A DNA stretch of 37,997 bases from contig JAFAFP010000049.1 of NCBI GenBank assembly GCA_023423415.1, positions 1 through 37,997 on the forward strand. Direction: 5' to 3'. The notes beneath the pieces were generated by a model that worked only from the letters and a program-made list of their open reading frames with translations, had not been told where the DNA came from and searched no databases. Positions 25,961 to 33,854 of the stretch are shown here, one piece after another. Positions within the stretch are counted from its first letter, which is position 1. Each line of letters begins with the position of its first letter. The translations under genes were made by a program, and so were the position numbers. This DNA comes from Pseudomonadota bacterium. Its GTDB lineage: Bacteria; Pseudomonadota; Alphaproteobacteria; Rhizobiales; Xanthobacteraceae.

Positions 25961-26112
25961 GTGCTGATCATCACCCTGAACCGGCCGGAGGCAGAGAACG
26001 CGGCTAACCTTACGCTTGCGCAAGACGTCGCGGCAGCTATCGACCGTCTTGATGCCGATGATGCCGTGACCGTCGGTATCATCACCGGCGCTGGCGGGAC
26101 GTGCTGTTCAGG
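25961..26112 (+). pseudogene. Remnant: N-terminal part of an enoyl-CoA hydratase
   Basis: Translation from GTG 25961 gives VLIITLNRPEAENAANLTLA, then about 30 more residues through DRLDADDAVTVGIITGAGGT. That is the start of the crotonase fold up to just before the oxyanion-hole loop (the usual GTFCAG reads GTCCSG). Homology stops at about 26112, where a reverse-strand MocR relic begins. A complete enzyme needs about 200 more residues. Together with the SDR tail 11 bp upstream it looks like debris of a fatty-acyl-CoA degradation locus. Confidence 0.72.
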
Positions 26113-26220
26113 TAGTGGAATTCGCTGTCGTAATCATCCTCGATGATCCAGGCCTGCTGCCGGGTCGCTCATACGATCAGTGCCAGACGACTGCGCGGGC
26201 TTCATGTAACGTGTGACCGG
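26113..26220 (-). pseudogene. Remnant: MocR-type regulator fragment with stops
   Basis: Read on the minus strand, this stretch gives SPRSRLALIV, a stop, then ATRQQAWIIEDDYDSEFHY, with another stop just before SPRS. WIIEDDYDSEF is the hallmark of the aminotransferase domain of MocR/GabR regulators, corresponding to residues about 281-289 of the intact MocR gene downstream. The two in-frame stops and the abrupt junction with the hydratase relic show a dead fragment. The stretch 26221-26306 shows nothing I recognise. Confidence 0.7.
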
Positions 26221-26306
26221 ACAGGCTTCGGAGCAGTACTTTCATCTTGAATAAGCGAGCTCTCTGGCATCGGCGGAAGCCGTCACCGCGACTGGACTTG
26301 GTACAT

Positions 26307-27725
26307 TCAGTCGGCGAGCGCGTGTTTGATTTCCAACAAAGTGCTTTCAATTTGTGCGAGCGGCACTGAGCCAAACCCGAGTACCAGAAACTGCTGCTCA
26401 CTCTCGCTACTCATCACGTAATTAGATGGCGGGGCTATCCTCAGACGCTTTTCTCGACAGATCCCAATCACGTGCGTTGCGTCCTCGGGACTACCCAAGT
26501 CCAAGAAAAACTGAAGACCCCCCGATGGCGGCTTGAAATGCCAATCCGGGAATTCCCGACGAAGCAGGTTCGCTATTCGATCCCGTTTGCGCCGGTAGAC
26601 GGTTCGCATCCGCCGAATATGGCGTGTGATTGTGCCCTCATCGAGGAGTTCGGCCACCCAACGCTGTAAGACGCCGCTGGTCCCGCGAGATAGACTCCAA
26701 TGGAGCGTCGCCATTTCCCGGATAAGCGACGACTCTGCGACGACGTAACCCAACCGAAGACTGTTAAAAAGCGTTTTGGAGAATGTGCCAAGGTAGATCA
26801 CGCCACCGGAAGTATCGCTAGCTTTCAAAGCAGGCTGCGGTTGGCGATCATAGTAGTACTCGCTGTCGTAGTCGTCTTCGATCACGAGGAGATTGCTCCG
26901 CTGCACGGCGGTGCGGATTTTTGCACGGCGCGCATCGCTCAAAGTCACACACTGCGGAAAATGATGCTCCGGCATAATGTAGAGTACATCGTTTTCACGG
27001 AGATCTGAGACCGGGAGCGCGATGCCATCGGAATCTACCGGGTGCTGCTTCAAATCAAATCCGAAACGAGCGAAATTGCGTGCGATGTCGAGATAGCCCG
27101 GTACACCAAAATGAAGACGCCTTCGACTTTTTGCCAGCGTCAGCGCGATAAGAACGGCGCCATACTGGGTACCGGGCACGATAAGTACTTCGTTCGGATG
27201 CGCTTTGATGCCGCGCTCTGGTAAGATCTGCTCGCAGATCAAACGCCGCAGCACGGGATCTCCCGTGCTCTCAGTAAAAGATTTCAGGTGAGCGGGATAG
27301 CGAAGGGTTCGGTCGAAGCTGCGGCGGAGTGCGGTAATGGGTAGGTGGCTTATATCGGCGATGCTTGGGAGCAGTGAAAGCTCGCGAGGGTCCAGATTCA
27401 CCGGCTCATCGGGAACACTCAGAAGCCGATGTCGGGGCGACGCAATCGCGCGTGCTTGAACGGGGCGTCTCTTTTCATCGGTCAGGCGCCTGACCATTGT
27501 TCCGCGACCTACACGGCTTTCACACAGACCAGCCGCGCATAGCTCCTCGTAGGCAATGACGACCGTTCCCCGTGCAATTCCTAACTCGCGTGCGAGATTG
27601 CGAGACGGAGGAAGCAACGTGCCCCCGTCGATTTCGCCCTGTTCGATCTGAAATCGGATCTGATCGGCAATCTGACGATGGAGCGGCAAGGACCCGTGGT
27701 CCTCCCGCAAAGTAATCTGAAGCAT
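26307..27725 (-). CDS. MocR/PdxR-type GntR regulator with aminotransferase domain
   Basis: A 472-residue regulator. The N-terminal GntR winged helix (about 1-80) includes LPPSRNLARELGIARGTVVIAYEEL. The aminotransferase-like domain binds PLP through K317 in GTFSKTLFNSLRLGY, with EDDYDSEYYYD at about 283-293. Family members such as GabR, TauR and PdxR sense PLP-linked amines or vitamers and often control a divergent gene. Here the divergent neighbour is ridA and the seven-gene run. The shared 362-bp gap holds repeated CCAATG sites. Regulation of that run is inferred from position. Confidence 0.9.
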   Translation of the reverse strand: MLQITLREDHGSLPLHRQIADQIRFQIEQGEIDGGTLLPPSRNLARELGIARGTVVIAYEELCAAGLCESRVGRGTMVRRLTDEKRRPVQARAIASPRHRLLSVPDEPVNLDPRELSLLPSIADISHLPITALRRSFDRTLRYPAHLKSFTESTGDPVLRRLICEQILPERGIKAHPNEVLIVPGTQYGAVLIALTLAKSRRRLHFGVPGYLDIARNFARFGFDLKQHPVDSDGIALPVSDLRENDVLYIMPEHHFPQCVTLSDARRAKIRTAVQRSNLLVIEDDYDSEYYYDRQPQPALKASDTSGGVIYLGTFSKTLFNSLRLGYVVAESSLIREMATLHWSLSRGTSGVLQRWVAELLDEGTITRHIRRMRTVYRRKRDRIANLLRREFPDWHFKPPSGGLQFFLDLGSPEDATHVIGICREKRLRIAPPSNYVMSSESEQQFLVLGFGSVPLAQIESTLLEIKHALAD

Positions 27726-27743
27726 GAGGCCAATCCCTCCGGG

Positions 27744-27798
27744 CCAATGTTTCTATCGCATTGGTCCATTCGTTTTTGCGGAATATGTGCCAATGTTT
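27744..27798. promoter_or_regulatory. Candidate MocR operator: three CCAATG half-sites
   Basis: CCAATG at 27744-27749 and CATTGG at 27759-27764 form an inverted pair. CCAATGTTT occurs at 27744-27752 and again at 27790-27798 as a direct repeat 46 bp apart. A weaker CCAATC is at 27730. The cluster begins 19 bp upstream of the mocR start codon and lies between mocR and ridA, where MocR regulators usually bind (often direct repeats). The remaining gap to ridA holds a tiny ORF at 27834 and no recognised gene. Confidence 0.45.
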
Positions 27799-27833
27799 GG
27801 AATAACATAAACACAGTGGGGAAGGAAATATCC

Positions 27834-27881
27834 ATGCTCAAGGAAACAGCGCCGATACCGGTGACAAGCACGCGGCCGTAG
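27834..27881 (+). other. 15-codon ORF with good ribosome site
   Basis: ATG 27834 starts MLKETAPIPVTSTRP and stops at TAG 27879-27881. AAGGAA at 27822-27827 is well spaced upstream, better placed than many real starts in this window. It may be a leader peptide for the ridA run or, more likely, the surviving start of a deleted gene that was once the direct target of the divergent MocR. No product is claimed. Confidence 0.3.
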
Positions 27882-28087
27882 TGGGATTGCGAAGCTGGTT
27901 TTGGGACGCCAATCACCGGTTCTCGAGCCGTGCGCTTGCTCGTCTGCAAACATCGCCGACGCTTGTTTGCGCATCGCCGCCAGACCTCACTGCGACGCCT
28001 AGTCCAGCGATAGGGTTCAGCATGGAATTCCTCGCCTTAGACCGGAGGGATCAGGGCGTGAAATTAAACTCAACGTCGGAGATATAG

Positions 28088-28477
28088 ATGCCTCCCAAGC
28101 CCCTTAATCCACCGGGCCTGCCCGAACCAATCGCTCCCTACTCAATGGGAATGAAGGCTGGCAATACGGTCTATGTTTCAGGCGTCCTCGCTCTCGACAC
28201 TACAGGAAAGACTGTCGGTGTCGGCGATCCACGCACGCAAACGAGATTCGTCATTGAGACGATCGAGAAGATCCTTCACGAAGGCGGCGCGACTTTGCGA
28301 GATGTCGCATTTAACACCGTCATCATCAAAGACATGGCGGATTACGCTGCGGTGAACGAAGTCTATCGTCAGTTTTTCAACGAAAGTCCGCCGGCGCGAT
28401 ACTGCATTGCTGCCAAGCTCGTGCGAGACGATCTCCTGGTCGAAATCGCCTCGATCGCCCACACTGCCGCGGCATAG
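28088..28477 (+). CDS. RidA/YjgF family protein
   Basis: A 129-residue Rid protein. The N-terminal PEPIAPYSMGMKAGNTVYVSG segment and the C-terminal PPARYCIAAKLVRDDLLVEI match the family. The second keeps the conserved Arg that binds the substrate carboxylate and the final active-site Glu. RidA-type proteins hydrolyse reactive enamines/imines from PLP enzymes or amine oxidation, and RutC-like members act on aminoacrylate derivatives. GGAG at 28078-28081 precedes ATG by six bases. It is the first gene of the run, 28 bp before the Fe-S protein, which suggests a nitrogen-containing intermediate in this pathway. Confidence 0.88.
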   Translation: MPPKPLNPPGLPEPIAPYSMGMKAGNTVYVSGVLALDTTGKTVGVGDPRTQTRFVIETIEKILHEGGATLRDVAFNTVIIKDMADYAAVNEVYRQFFNESPPARYCIAAKLVRDDLLVEIASIAHTAAA

Positions 28478-28505
28478 GCCGCGGCATCGCACCGCGGGTA
28501 CTTGC

Positions 28506-29843
28506 ATGGATTTCGTCGAAGCACTCGATCGTCAAATGGAGGATATCGCTTCCGCTTGCACGCAATGCGGAAAGTGTTTTCAGGCCTGTCCTATGACGGT
28601 GCCGGCCGGCATCAGCGGGGCGGAGCCGACTGCCGTCGTTGCCGGCATTGTAGATCTTCTTCGCGGTAATCTGGGTACTGTGGAAGCAGAAACCTGGGCA
28701 TCCGTCTGCTCGGGCAGCGGTTACTGTATTCAAGCGTGCGATTATGGTGTGAACGCGCGCATGATGGTTCGGTTGGCTCATTTCGCATCAACGCGGCGGC
28801 GGCACGGCGACGTTGCGAAAAGCAATGCCATGAAATCATTCCGCGCAATGGCGAAGTCGGTGCGGATCGTATCGAGAATGCAGGTCGGCGACGGCCTGCT
28901 CAACAAGCTCCAGCCGCCTTTGCGAACGAGTAAGCCGGAGACGCCGCCGGATGTTGTCCTTTATACGGGATGCAATGTCCATAAGACGCCCCATATTCTG
29001 ATCCTTTGTCTGGAAGTGCTGCGCTCTATGGGGCGTACATGCGAGATTGTCGGCGGACCTTCCGCCTGCTGCGGCGTTTTCCAGTTCTACGCCGGCGATG
29101 CAGAGACCTCCGGCCGGGCGGGTCTGAGCACCCTCAAGCAGATCGACGACATTGGAGCCGGTGAAAAGCTCTCATGGTGTCCAAGTTGTCAGACCCAATT
29201 CGACGATGTGATTATCCCTAGCCATAGCCGTCTGACTGGCGACGATACATTCGCCCTGACGCCGTTTTTTCAGTATCTCGAACGTCACATCGACCGCCTC
29301 AAAGAGCTATTCGTACACCCCGTTCGTAAGAGGGTCGCGCTAAACGAGCGCCCTGGTTACCCAGGCGTAACAAGCGCCGTGAAACGAATTCTGAAGGCGA
29401 TACCTGGACTTGAGTTTGTCGAACTCAATGTGCAGCGAGCTGGCCTCATGTCGAATTATCTGACAGTGACGCCGAAGTTCAAGGATGCCCTTCGCGAGCA
29501 GGAATTCCAGGCGGCAGCGGATGCGGGCGTGACAACGTTGGCGACCGTTTTTCACACATGCCATCGCGAAATCTGCCATTTCGAAGACACGGTGTCGTTC
29601 GAGATTGTGAATGTCATGGACCTGATTGGTGAGAGCATGGGTCTTTGGGCGGAGGACATCTACAAACGACTGAAGATGATGGACGAGGTCGAGGCGATGA
29701 TTGCGGACTGCGCCGATCTGATCCAGCACTACGGCCTTGATCCGAACGAGGCGCGTGACGTGCTTCTCGCCGACCAATTGGCGGCAAAGCCCATTCAAGG
29801 TCGTGTCGTCGAGGGAAGCTTCGACTTGCACGCAACGGAATAG
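28506..29843 (+). CDS. CCG-domain Fe-S protein (HdrD/GlpC-like)
   Basis: A 445-residue soluble protein with an N-terminal ferredoxin region and CCG modules. The first [4Fe-4S] site is complete: C18, C21, C24, C28 in CTQCGKCFQACP. The second has C68, C74 and C78, but the position expected for the second cysteine is S71 (CSGSGYC). CCG module 1 fits the consensus: C156, C188-C189-G190, and C225-x2-C228. Module 2 is degenerate: only THTCHREIC-like C352 and C357 remain. Relatives include HdrB/D, GlpC, GlcF and LutA, which move electrons or reduce disulfides. The in-frame frame opens at 28407, inside ridA, so ATG 28506 is used. Function here is unknown. Confidence 0.8.
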   Translation: MDFVEALDRQMEDIASACTQCGKCFQACPMTVPAGISGAEPTAVVAGIVDLLRGNLGTVEAETWASVCSGSGYCIQACDYGVNARMMVRLAHFASTRRRHGDVAKSNAMKSFRAMAKSVRIVSRMQVGDGLLNKLQPPLRTSKPETPPDVVLYTGCNVHKTPHILILCLEVLRSMGRTCEIVGGPSACCGVFQFYAGDAETSGRAGLSTLKQIDDIGAGEKLSWCPSCQTQFDDVIIPSHSRLTGDDTFALTPFFQYLERHIDRLKELFVHPVRKRVALNERPGYPGVTSAVKRILKAIPGLEFVELNVQRAGLMSNYLTVTPKFKDALREQEFQAAADAGVTTLATVFHTCHREICHFEDTVSFEIVNVMDLIGESMGLWAEDIYKRLKMMDEVEAMIADCADLIQHYGLDPNEARDVLLADQLAAKPIQGRVVEGSFDLHATE

Positions 29844-29847
29844 TCCA

Positions 29848-30171
29848 TTGCCAAAGATCATCTTCATAGCGCCAAGCGGGGCGAGGCGAGAAGTGCAGGG
29901 CACTGCCGGATCATCAGCGATGATGGCCGCAAGAGCGAACGATGTTGTCGGCATCGAGGCTGAATGTGCCGGCTCTCTCTCCTGCGGAACGTGCCACGTA
30001 TATGTGACGCCGGAATTCAGTTTCAGATTGCCTGCTCCCTCGGAGCAGGAGAAGGAAATGTTGGAATTTGTGGCTGCTGAACGAAGAGAAGGTAGTCGTC
30101 TCAGTTGCCAGATTGTGCTGACCGACGACCTTGATGGATTGACGCTGGAAATACCGCAAACCCAAAGTTGA
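29848..30171 (+). CDS. [2Fe-2S] ferredoxin, adrenodoxin type
   Basis: A 107-residue ferredoxin with cluster ligands C40, C46, C49 and C87 in the pattern C-x5-C-x2-C-x37-C. The loop ECAGSLSCGTCHVYV is typical of adrenodoxin/putidaredoxin-type proteins that serve oxygenases or Fe-S assembly. The start is TTG 29848, four bases after the Fe-S gene stop. The next ATG would delete the first beta strands and is not credible. With the downstream flavoprotein it forms an apparent NAD(P)H-to-ferredoxin chain. Confidence 0.88.
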   Translation: MPKIIFIAPSGARREVQGTAGSSAMMAARANDVVGIEAECAGSLSCGTCHVYVTPEFSFRLPAPSEQEKEMLEFVAAERREGSRLSCQIVLTDDLDGLTLEIPQTQS

Positions 30172-30303
30172 TCGGCGTCTTCCGGACAGAGGATGTCGGT
30201 TCATGTTTTCGGGAAGGGAAAATCGCAAGAGCCCCGCCGAACGAGTGAATGCAACTGAGCCAGATAATCCATCGACGACAAAAAAGGCACGAGGATCCAG
30301 CCG

Positions 30304-31524
30304 TTGAAATCTGAAGAACCGATCGTTGTTGTGGGCGCCGGACATGCTGGGTTCCAGTTGGCAGCATCGTTACGTCAGTCCGGATATGAGGGTCCTATCT
30401 CTCTGCTCAACAATGAGCCTTATCTGCCGTACCAGCGCCCCCCTCTGTCGAAAGCGTTTCTTAAAGGGACAGGCCAAATCGACGCGGTGTTTTTTCGTCC
30501 GGAAAGCTTCTTCAGGGATCAGAAAATCGATCTGATCAATGATCATGTCGTTGCGATCGAGCGCATGACGCGGAAGACGATGTTTCAGTCAGGGCTCTCG
30601 CTGACGTATCGTCATCTGGTTTTCGCGACAGGTGCATGCAACCGCGTGCTCAAGATGCCAAATGCCGATCATGACGATGTGCGTTATTTGCGGTCGCTCG
30701 CGGACAGCGAGGCAATCCGGAGCCGGCTGAGCAAGGCAAAGCGGGTAGTCGTCATCGGAGCTGGGTTCATTGGCCTGGAGTTTGCCGCGACGTCGGCTGC
30801 AAAAGGGCTTGAGGTTGACATTGTCGAACTGGCGCCGCGGATTATGGCGCGTGTCGTTTCACCAGCTATTTCCGCTTACTTCCAGGCGCGGCATGAAGCG
30901 GCAGGTTGCCGCTTCCACCGCGGGCGTTCCGTGTCTGCAATCGAAACGGTGAATGGCAAACTGCAAGGCGTCATTCTCGATGACGGGCGAAGGCTGCCCG
31001 CCGACCTTGTCGTTGTGGGTATCGGGGTCATTCCCAATGTGGAGCTTGCGTTGGCTGCGGGACTTCCATCCCGGGATGGAATTGTGGTTGACCAGCATTT
31101 TGTCACCGCCGATCCCCACATATCTGCGATCGGCGATTGTGCGCTGTTTTCTAGTCCTCGGTACAGAGCACCGGTGCGTCTCGAATCCGTTTCGAATGCG
31201 ACTGATCAAGCCAAGTGCCTGGCCGCGCGTCTGACTGGACAGATAAGGCCCTTCGACAACGTGCCATGGTTCTGGAGCGATCAAGGGAACGACAAGCTAC
31301 AGATCGCAGGCTTTATCGATCACTGCGAGGAGATGGTTCTCCGCGGCGAGCCTGAGCAGAATTCGTTCTCAGTGTTTTGCTACGGCGGCGGGAATCTGCT
31401 CGGCGTCGAGTCCGTCAATCGTGCTGGCGACCATATGGCCGCGCGCCGTCTTCTCGCGGCCGGTGCCACGGTTCATCCCAATCAGGCTGCGAGCCTGTCA
31501 TTTGATTTGAAAGGAGCGCTATAG
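30304..31524 (+). CDS. Ferredoxin reductase-like FAD/NAD(P)-dependent flavoprotein
   Basis: This 406-residue enzyme has an FAD motif VVVGAGHAGFQLA (8-20), an NAD(P) motif VVVIGAGFIGLEFA near residue 147 and the second FAD motif ISAIGDCALF. YLPYQRPPLSKAFL is typical of putidaredoxin, rhodocoxin and rubredoxin reductases. It would pass electrons from NAD(P)H to the adjacent ferredoxin. TTG 30304 is the first start after a stop and has GAGGA at 30291-30295. The 132-bp gap after the ferredoxin gene holds no other gene I can see. Its partner oxygenase, if any, is not in the window. Confidence 0.87.
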   Translation: MKSEEPIVVVGAGHAGFQLAASLRQSGYEGPISLLNNEPYLPYQRPPLSKAFLKGTGQIDAVFFRPESFFRDQKIDLINDHVVAIERMTRKTMFQSGLSLTYRHLVFATGACNRVLKMPNADHDDVRYLRSLADSEAIRSRLSKAKRVVVIGAGFIGLEFAATSAAKGLEVDIVELAPRIMARVVSPAISAYFQARHEAAGCRFHRGRSVSAIETVNGKLQGVILDDGRRLPADLVVVGIGVIPNVELALAAGLPSRDGIVVDQHFVTADPHISAIGDCALFSSPRYRAPVRLESVSNATDQAKCLAARLTGQIRPFDNVPWFWSDQGNDKLQIAGFIDHCEEMVLRGEPEQNSFSVFCYGGGNLLGVESVNRAGDHMAARRLLAAGATVHPNQAASLSFDLKGAL

Positions 31525-31611
31525 GCACGCGCTTCAAGCGGCCAGACACGCACACATGTTCTAACCGGACTTATAGTCAGCTTTTAGAAGACATCTTTGG
31601 AGACAGTTCAA

Positions 31612-32955
31612 ATGGGCAGGAATTATTTTGGACCCCATCCTGGCGGATGTGCTTGCGGAAACGAGCATATCGATGGATTCGAATGCGTCAGCGGGTCTGG
31701 CAACTCAAATGAATCAAATGATAGCGTAACTTCTGCTGTCGATCAGGCTCTCGTTGCCTCCCTGTTTCCCGATCTTCCTACCCGCCGGGCGTTGCTGCGC
31801 GGTGTCGGGATGAGCACCTTGCTCGCAGCAATGTCGAACTTCTTGCCGTTGACGACCCTTCGGGCGATAGCCCAGGAGCGGGCGCCGCTTGAGAAGAAGA
31901 ACGTAAACATTGGCTTTCTGCCCATCACATGTGCGACGCCGTTGATTGTTGCGCAAGAACGAGGAATGTTCGCAAAGAATGGGCTGAACGTCTCGTTGCA
32001 GAAGATTCCTGGCATCGGTCTCATCCGTGACAAGATGGTCAATGGCGAACTCGATGTTTCCCAACAGGTTATGCCAGTAGCTCTTGCGACCTCGGCTGGC
32101 GCCGGAGGCAACGTCGTGCCAACCAAGGTATTGACCATTCTCAACCAGAATGGAAATTCGCTTGTGCTGGCGATGAAGCACAAGAACAATCGTGATCCGC
32201 GTAATTGGAAGGGATTCCGTTTTGCGGTTCCCTTTGAACAATCTCACCAAGCTCTCCAGCTTCGCCATTACGTGGCAAAAGCGGGTCTCGACCCTGAGCA
32301 TGATGTTGTGTATCGCATTGTGCCTCCCTCAGAATATGTCGCGAATCTTCGGGTCGGAAATATCGATGGCTTCTTTGGCGGAGAGCCCGGAGGTCAGCGC
32401 GCGGTGGTCGAAGGTGCCGGCTTCATTCATCTCCTTTCAAAGGACATATGGGAAGGCCACCCGTGTTGTTCGGTCACGGCGCTGGATTCCTGGATCAAAC
32501 AATATCCCAATACATTTCTGGCGGTTTTCAGGGCCGTTATTGAGGCAGGCATCTATTCGTCGAAGCCGGATAATCGGAACGGTTTGGCGCCAATCCTCGC
32601 GCGTCCTGAATATGTCAATGCTCCAGAAAACGTCATCCAGCAGGTGATGACGGGACGCTACGCCGACGGCCTTGGCAGTGTGAAAAGCGAACCCAGCCGC
32701 ATCAACTTCGACCCGTTTCCGCGATACGCAATGGCGGTCTGGCTATCAGTGCAAATGCAGCGATGGAATATGCTTCCGGGCGATGTCGATCATAAGCGGC
32801 TTGCACGGAATGTCATGCTGGCTGTGGATGCGCGAAAAATCATGGAAGAGCAAGGTGTACACTTGCCGGAGCCGACGTTCGGGAAAGAGCGCATTCTAGG
32901 GGAGGAGTTTGATTCAAATGAGCCAGGTAAGTACCGTAGCGTCAGTGGACGCTAA
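31612..32955 (+). CDS. NrtA/SsuA-type ABC substrate-binding protein, Tat signal
   Basis: A 447-residue periplasmic binding protein related to nitrate/taurine/sulfonate-type binders: VNIGFLPITCATPLIVAQERG, then DGFFGGEPGGQRAV. A long N-terminal tail comes before a twin-arginine signal (TRRALLRGVGMS, R58-R59, hydrophobic to about 84), which suggests a folded or cofactor-bearing protein is exported. The tail carries C13-x-C15 and H19 (GGCACGNEH), an unusual metal-binding-like patch. ATG 31612 has GGAG at 31599-31602; an in-frame TTG at 31597 is rejected. The ligand cannot be read from sequence. Confidence 0.85.
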   Translation: MGRNYFGPHPGGCACGNEHIDGFECVSGSGNSNESNDSVTSAVDQALVASLFPDLPTRRALLRGVGMSTLLAAMSNFLPLTTLRAIAQERAPLEKKNVNIGFLPITCATPLIVAQERGMFAKNGLNVSLQKIPGIGLIRDKMVNGELDVSQQVMPVALATSAGAGGNVVPTKVLTILNQNGNSLVLAMKHKNNRDPRNWKGFRFAVPFEQSHQALQLRHYVAKAGLDPEHDVVYRIVPPSEYVANLRVGNIDGFFGGEPGGQRAVVEGAGFIHLLSKDIWEGHPCCSVTALDSWIKQYPNTFLAVFRAVIEAGIYSSKPDNRNGLAPILARPEYVNAPENVIQQVMTGRYADGLGSVKSEPSRINFDPFPRYAMAVWLSVQMQRWNMLPGDVDHKRLARNVMLAVDARKIMEEQGVHLPEPTFGKERILGEEFDSNEPGKYRSVSGR

Positions 32956-33850
32956 TCGAGCAAGCCGAGCGTCGATCAAGCAAACGATCTGTGCACCGAA
33001 GACCTTTCAGGTCTTCGGTAAGCCGTGGATTGCTTCTATCGTAATTTTCGTGGTTTTTGTCGGTGTCTGGCAGCTCTTGACGACGAGCGGTCAAGGGCAG
33101 GCGCCGGTGATCGATTCGGAATATGCAAAACTTATGGGCCAGGCTGCTACCGGAGCAGCAGCATCGGGTACATCCATTCCCAGTCCGCTGGCGGTGGCAG
33201 AGCGAGCGGTCGAGTTGGGAAGGCGAGCATTCGATACATCGAATCCGAACAATCTCGGCATCGCTTGGCATCTCTACTATTCGCTGGGCCTCGTCTTTCT
33301 GGGTTACCTTCTCGCGGTTATAGTGGCCGTTCCACTCGGCTTTAGCATCGGGTTGATGCCTCGCTTATATCAAGCGCTGAATCCATTCATCCAGGTTCTC
33401 AAACCCATTTCGCCTCTGGCATGGATGCCGCTTGCGCTCTACGCATTCATGGACAGTAGAACAGCCGCGGTCTTCATCATATTTATCTGCTCGCTGTGGC
33501 CTCTCCTGATCAACACCGCTGCTGGTGCGGCCAGCGTACGACAGGACTGGCTCAATGTTTCGAGGGTGTTGGGCCTGAGCACCTGGACCAAGATCAGGCG
33601 TATCGTCTTCCCCGCATCCGTACCGATGATTTTGACAGGGATGCGTATTTCGATCGGGATTGCCTGGTTCGTCATTGTCGCCGCCGAGATGGTCGTCGGA
33701 CAAAACGGCATCGGTTATTTCATTTGGAACGAATGGAATAACCTACAGCTGTCCAGCATGATCGTTGCCATTCTGCTCATTGGCGTTGTTGGTCTCATTC
33801 TTGATCAGGCGCTCGCCTGGGTGGGCAACAAACTGAGCTTCAAGGAGTGA
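32918..33850 (+). CDS. ABC transporter permease (NrtB/SsuC type)
   Basis: A 310-residue inner-membrane permease. The first helix is at about 38-55 after a polar N-terminus, followed by a long periplasmic loop (about 58-115) and five or so further helices. The cytoplasmic coupling motif is the EAA-like stretch VSRVLGLSTWTKIRRIVFPASVP. ATG 32918 has GGAGGAG at 32901-32907, so the gene overlaps the binding-protein gene by 38 bp, indicating tight coupling. The long loop after the first helix resembles NrtB-type permeases. Confidence 0.9.
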   Translation: MSQVSTVASVDANRASRASIKQTICAPKTFQVFGKPWIASIVIFVVFVGVWQLLTTSGQGQAPVIDSEYAKLMGQAATGAAASGTSIPSPLAVAERAVELGRRAFDTSNPNNLGIAWHLYYSLGLVFLGYLLAVIVAVPLGFSIGLMPRLYQALNPFIQVLKPISPLAWMPLALYAFMDSRTAAVFIIFICSLWPLLINTAAGAASVRQDWLNVSRVLGLSTWTKIRRIVFPASVPMILTGMRISIGIAWFVIVAAEMVVGQNGIGYFIWNEWNNLQLSSMIVAILLIGVVGLILDQALAWVGNKLSFKE

Positions 33851-33854
33851 TCCA

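Noticed and set aside
27881..28087. 68-codon frame just before ridA
   Set aside because: No family resemblance and it ends on the base before the ridA ATG; its composition looks non-coding.
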